DNA from: Candidatus Dormiibacterota bacterium
GTDB lineage: Bacteria; Chloroflexota; Dormibacteria; Aeolococcales; Aeolococcaceae
Direction of reading: 5' to 3'
Assembly (NCBI GenBank): GCA_003136295.1
Contig: PLDZ01000182.1
Location: forward strand, 3,260-16,727
Length of the DNA: 13,468 nucleotides
Part shown: positions 12,749-13,468 of the stretch, piece after piece
Position numbering within the stretch: position 1 is the first letter of the stretch
How the letters are laid out: each line of letters opens with the position of its first letter
Position numbers and translations under genes: made by a program
The notes under the pieces: generated by a model
What the model saw: the letters and a program-made list of their open reading frames with translations, nothing else
What the model was told of the DNA's origin: nothing
Database searches by the model: none

Positions 12749-13468
12749 ATGAGTTCGACACCCGACCCAGCCGGCGCCGCCATCAACCGCCAGTGGCGTC
12801 TGGCCGCCCGCCCCAGGGGACTTCCGGTTGCGGCCGACTGGACGTTCCAGACAGACCCGGTTCCCGAACCGGCCGACGGTCAGTTCCTGGTGCAGGTCCT
12901 GCACATCTCGCTCGACCCGGCAATGCGCGGTTGGATGAACGATCGGCGCTCGTACGTACCCCCGGTCGGCATCGGCGACGTGATGCGGGCGGGTGGCGTG
13001 GGACGTGTGGTCGCATCGCGACATGGCGACTTCAAGGTGGGCGACCATGTCAGCGGAATCTTCGGCGTGCAGGACTACGCACTCAGTGAAGGCAGGGGCG
13101 TCACCACCATCGCGGTGGAAACGGCGCCGCTGACGAAGTACCTCAGCGTGCTGGGCATGCCGGGGATGACCGCGTACTTCGGGCTGCTCGACATCGGCCG
13201 GCCGGTCGCCGGCGAGACCGTGGTGGTTTCCGCCGCCGCCGGTGCGGTGGGCCAGGTTGTCGGCCAGATCGCAAAGATCAAAGGCTGTCGCGTCGTGGGC
13301 ATCGCCGGCGGGTCGGAGAAGTGCCGCTTCATCGTCGACGAGCTCGGCTTCGATGCCGCCATCGACTACAAGAACGAGGATGTCCGCGCGGCGCTTCGAG
13401 AGCGCTGTCCGGACCGCGTCGACGTCTACTTCGACAATGTCGGCGGCGAGATCCTCGACACGGTCCTC
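12749..13468 (+). CDS. NADP-dependent oxidoreductase, zinc-independent medium-chain family (CurA/PTGR-like), 3' end missing
   Basis: The first 240 codons are present and the frame is open at the window edge; family members are about 330-340 aa, so roughly 100 residues are missing. These cytoplasmic enzymes use NADPH to reduce the C=C bond of alpha,beta-unsaturated carbonyls (leukotriene B4 dehydrogenase / prostaglandin reductase and bacterial CurA or YfmJ types). Visible hallmarks are an N-terminal NRQWRLAARPRG (13-24), SLDPAMRGWM (54-63), GMPGMTAYFGL in the middle, and the nucleotide-binding loop AAAGAVGQVVGQIAK. FDNVGG appears near the end. The Cys/His zinc ligands of alcohol dehydrogenases are absent. 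ATG 12749 was chosen because the family's N-terminal motif follows shortly after it and a TANNNT box lies 6 bases upstream. It diverges from uppP across 40 bases. Confidence 0.92.
   Translation, partial: MSSTPDPAGAAINRQWRLAARPRGLPVAADWTFQTDPVPEPADGQFLVQVLHISLDPAMRGWMNDRRSYVPPVGIGDVMRAGGVGRVVASRHGDFKVGDHVSGIFGVQDYALSEGRGVTTIAVETAPLTKYLSVLGMPGMTAYFGLLDIGRPVAGETVVVSAAAGAVGQVVGQIAKIKGCRVVGIAGGSEKCRFIVDELGFDAAIDYKNEDVRAALRERCPDRVDVYFDNVGGEILDTVL

Noticed and set aside
12709..12786. Longer UppP start at 12786
   Set aside because: The extra 26 residues are not membrane-like, overlap the divergent oxidoreductase coding sequence, and lie upstream of the conserved family N-terminus and a plausible -10 box.

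Overview
This is a GC-rich, gene-dense stretch of chromosome from a free-living bacterium. Very short intergenic gaps, GTG/TTG starts, TANNNT -10 boxes placed 6-7 bases before several start codons, and an actinobacterial-looking gene set suggest Actinomycetota or a nearby high-GC soil lineage such as Chloroflexota or Dormibacterota. The sequence alone does not decide between them. There are 13 supported protein genes (the last cut by the window edge) and one tRNA gene. I see no CRISPR array, rRNA, complete insertion sequence or prophage, and no gene-free stretch longer than about 130 bases.

Layout. (1) 62-1036, minus: a zinc-finger-less DnaJ/CbpA-type co-chaperone. (2) 1164-3302, plus: a secreted, C-terminally anchored Asp-box (BNR) beta-propeller protein followed 24 bases later by a CcdA-type thiol-disulfide transporter. 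(3) 3292-5499, minus: an OmpR-type response regulator and a HAMP histidine kinase forming one operon, with the kinase tail overlapping the ccdA tail. (4) 5598-6386, plus: a PHP-domain phosphoesterase, divergent from the regulator across a 98-base region that holds two apparent leaderless promoters and an 11-base-spaced direct repeat. (5) 6411-6486: tRNA-Lys(CTT), followed by four degenerate 22-23 base tandem repeats that look like the leftover end of a mobile element. (6) 6614-8845, plus: a SAM-dependent methyltransferase and a biotin-dependent carboxyltransferase, 3 bases apart. (7) 12708-8709, minus: uppP (undecaprenyl-diphosphatase), a 69-aa two-helix membrane protein, a 161-aa membrane protein with an HxHH motif, and a 771-aa secreted DUF11 protein with an LPXTG-like anchor. 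(8) 12749 to the right edge, plus: a zinc-independent medium-chain NADP-dependent oxidoreductase of the CurA/PTGR type, divergent from uppP.

How it fits together. Much of the window concerns the cell envelope: extracytoplasmic disulfide chemistry (CcdA), two surface proteins, lipid-carrier recycling (UppP), and a two-component system whose sensor domain has exactly two extracytoplasmic cysteines and lies beside ccdA. The carboxyltransferase and oxidoreductase are metabolic genes whose substrates cannot be read from sequence. I do not see a clearly new multi-gene system. The most distinctive signals are the repeated leaderless-promoter geometry, the interlocked uppP/oxidoreductase promoters, the tandem boxes upstream of the two-component operon, the repeat array behind tRNA-Lys, and the surface-protein gene that runs 137 bases into the opposing carboxyltransferase gene.
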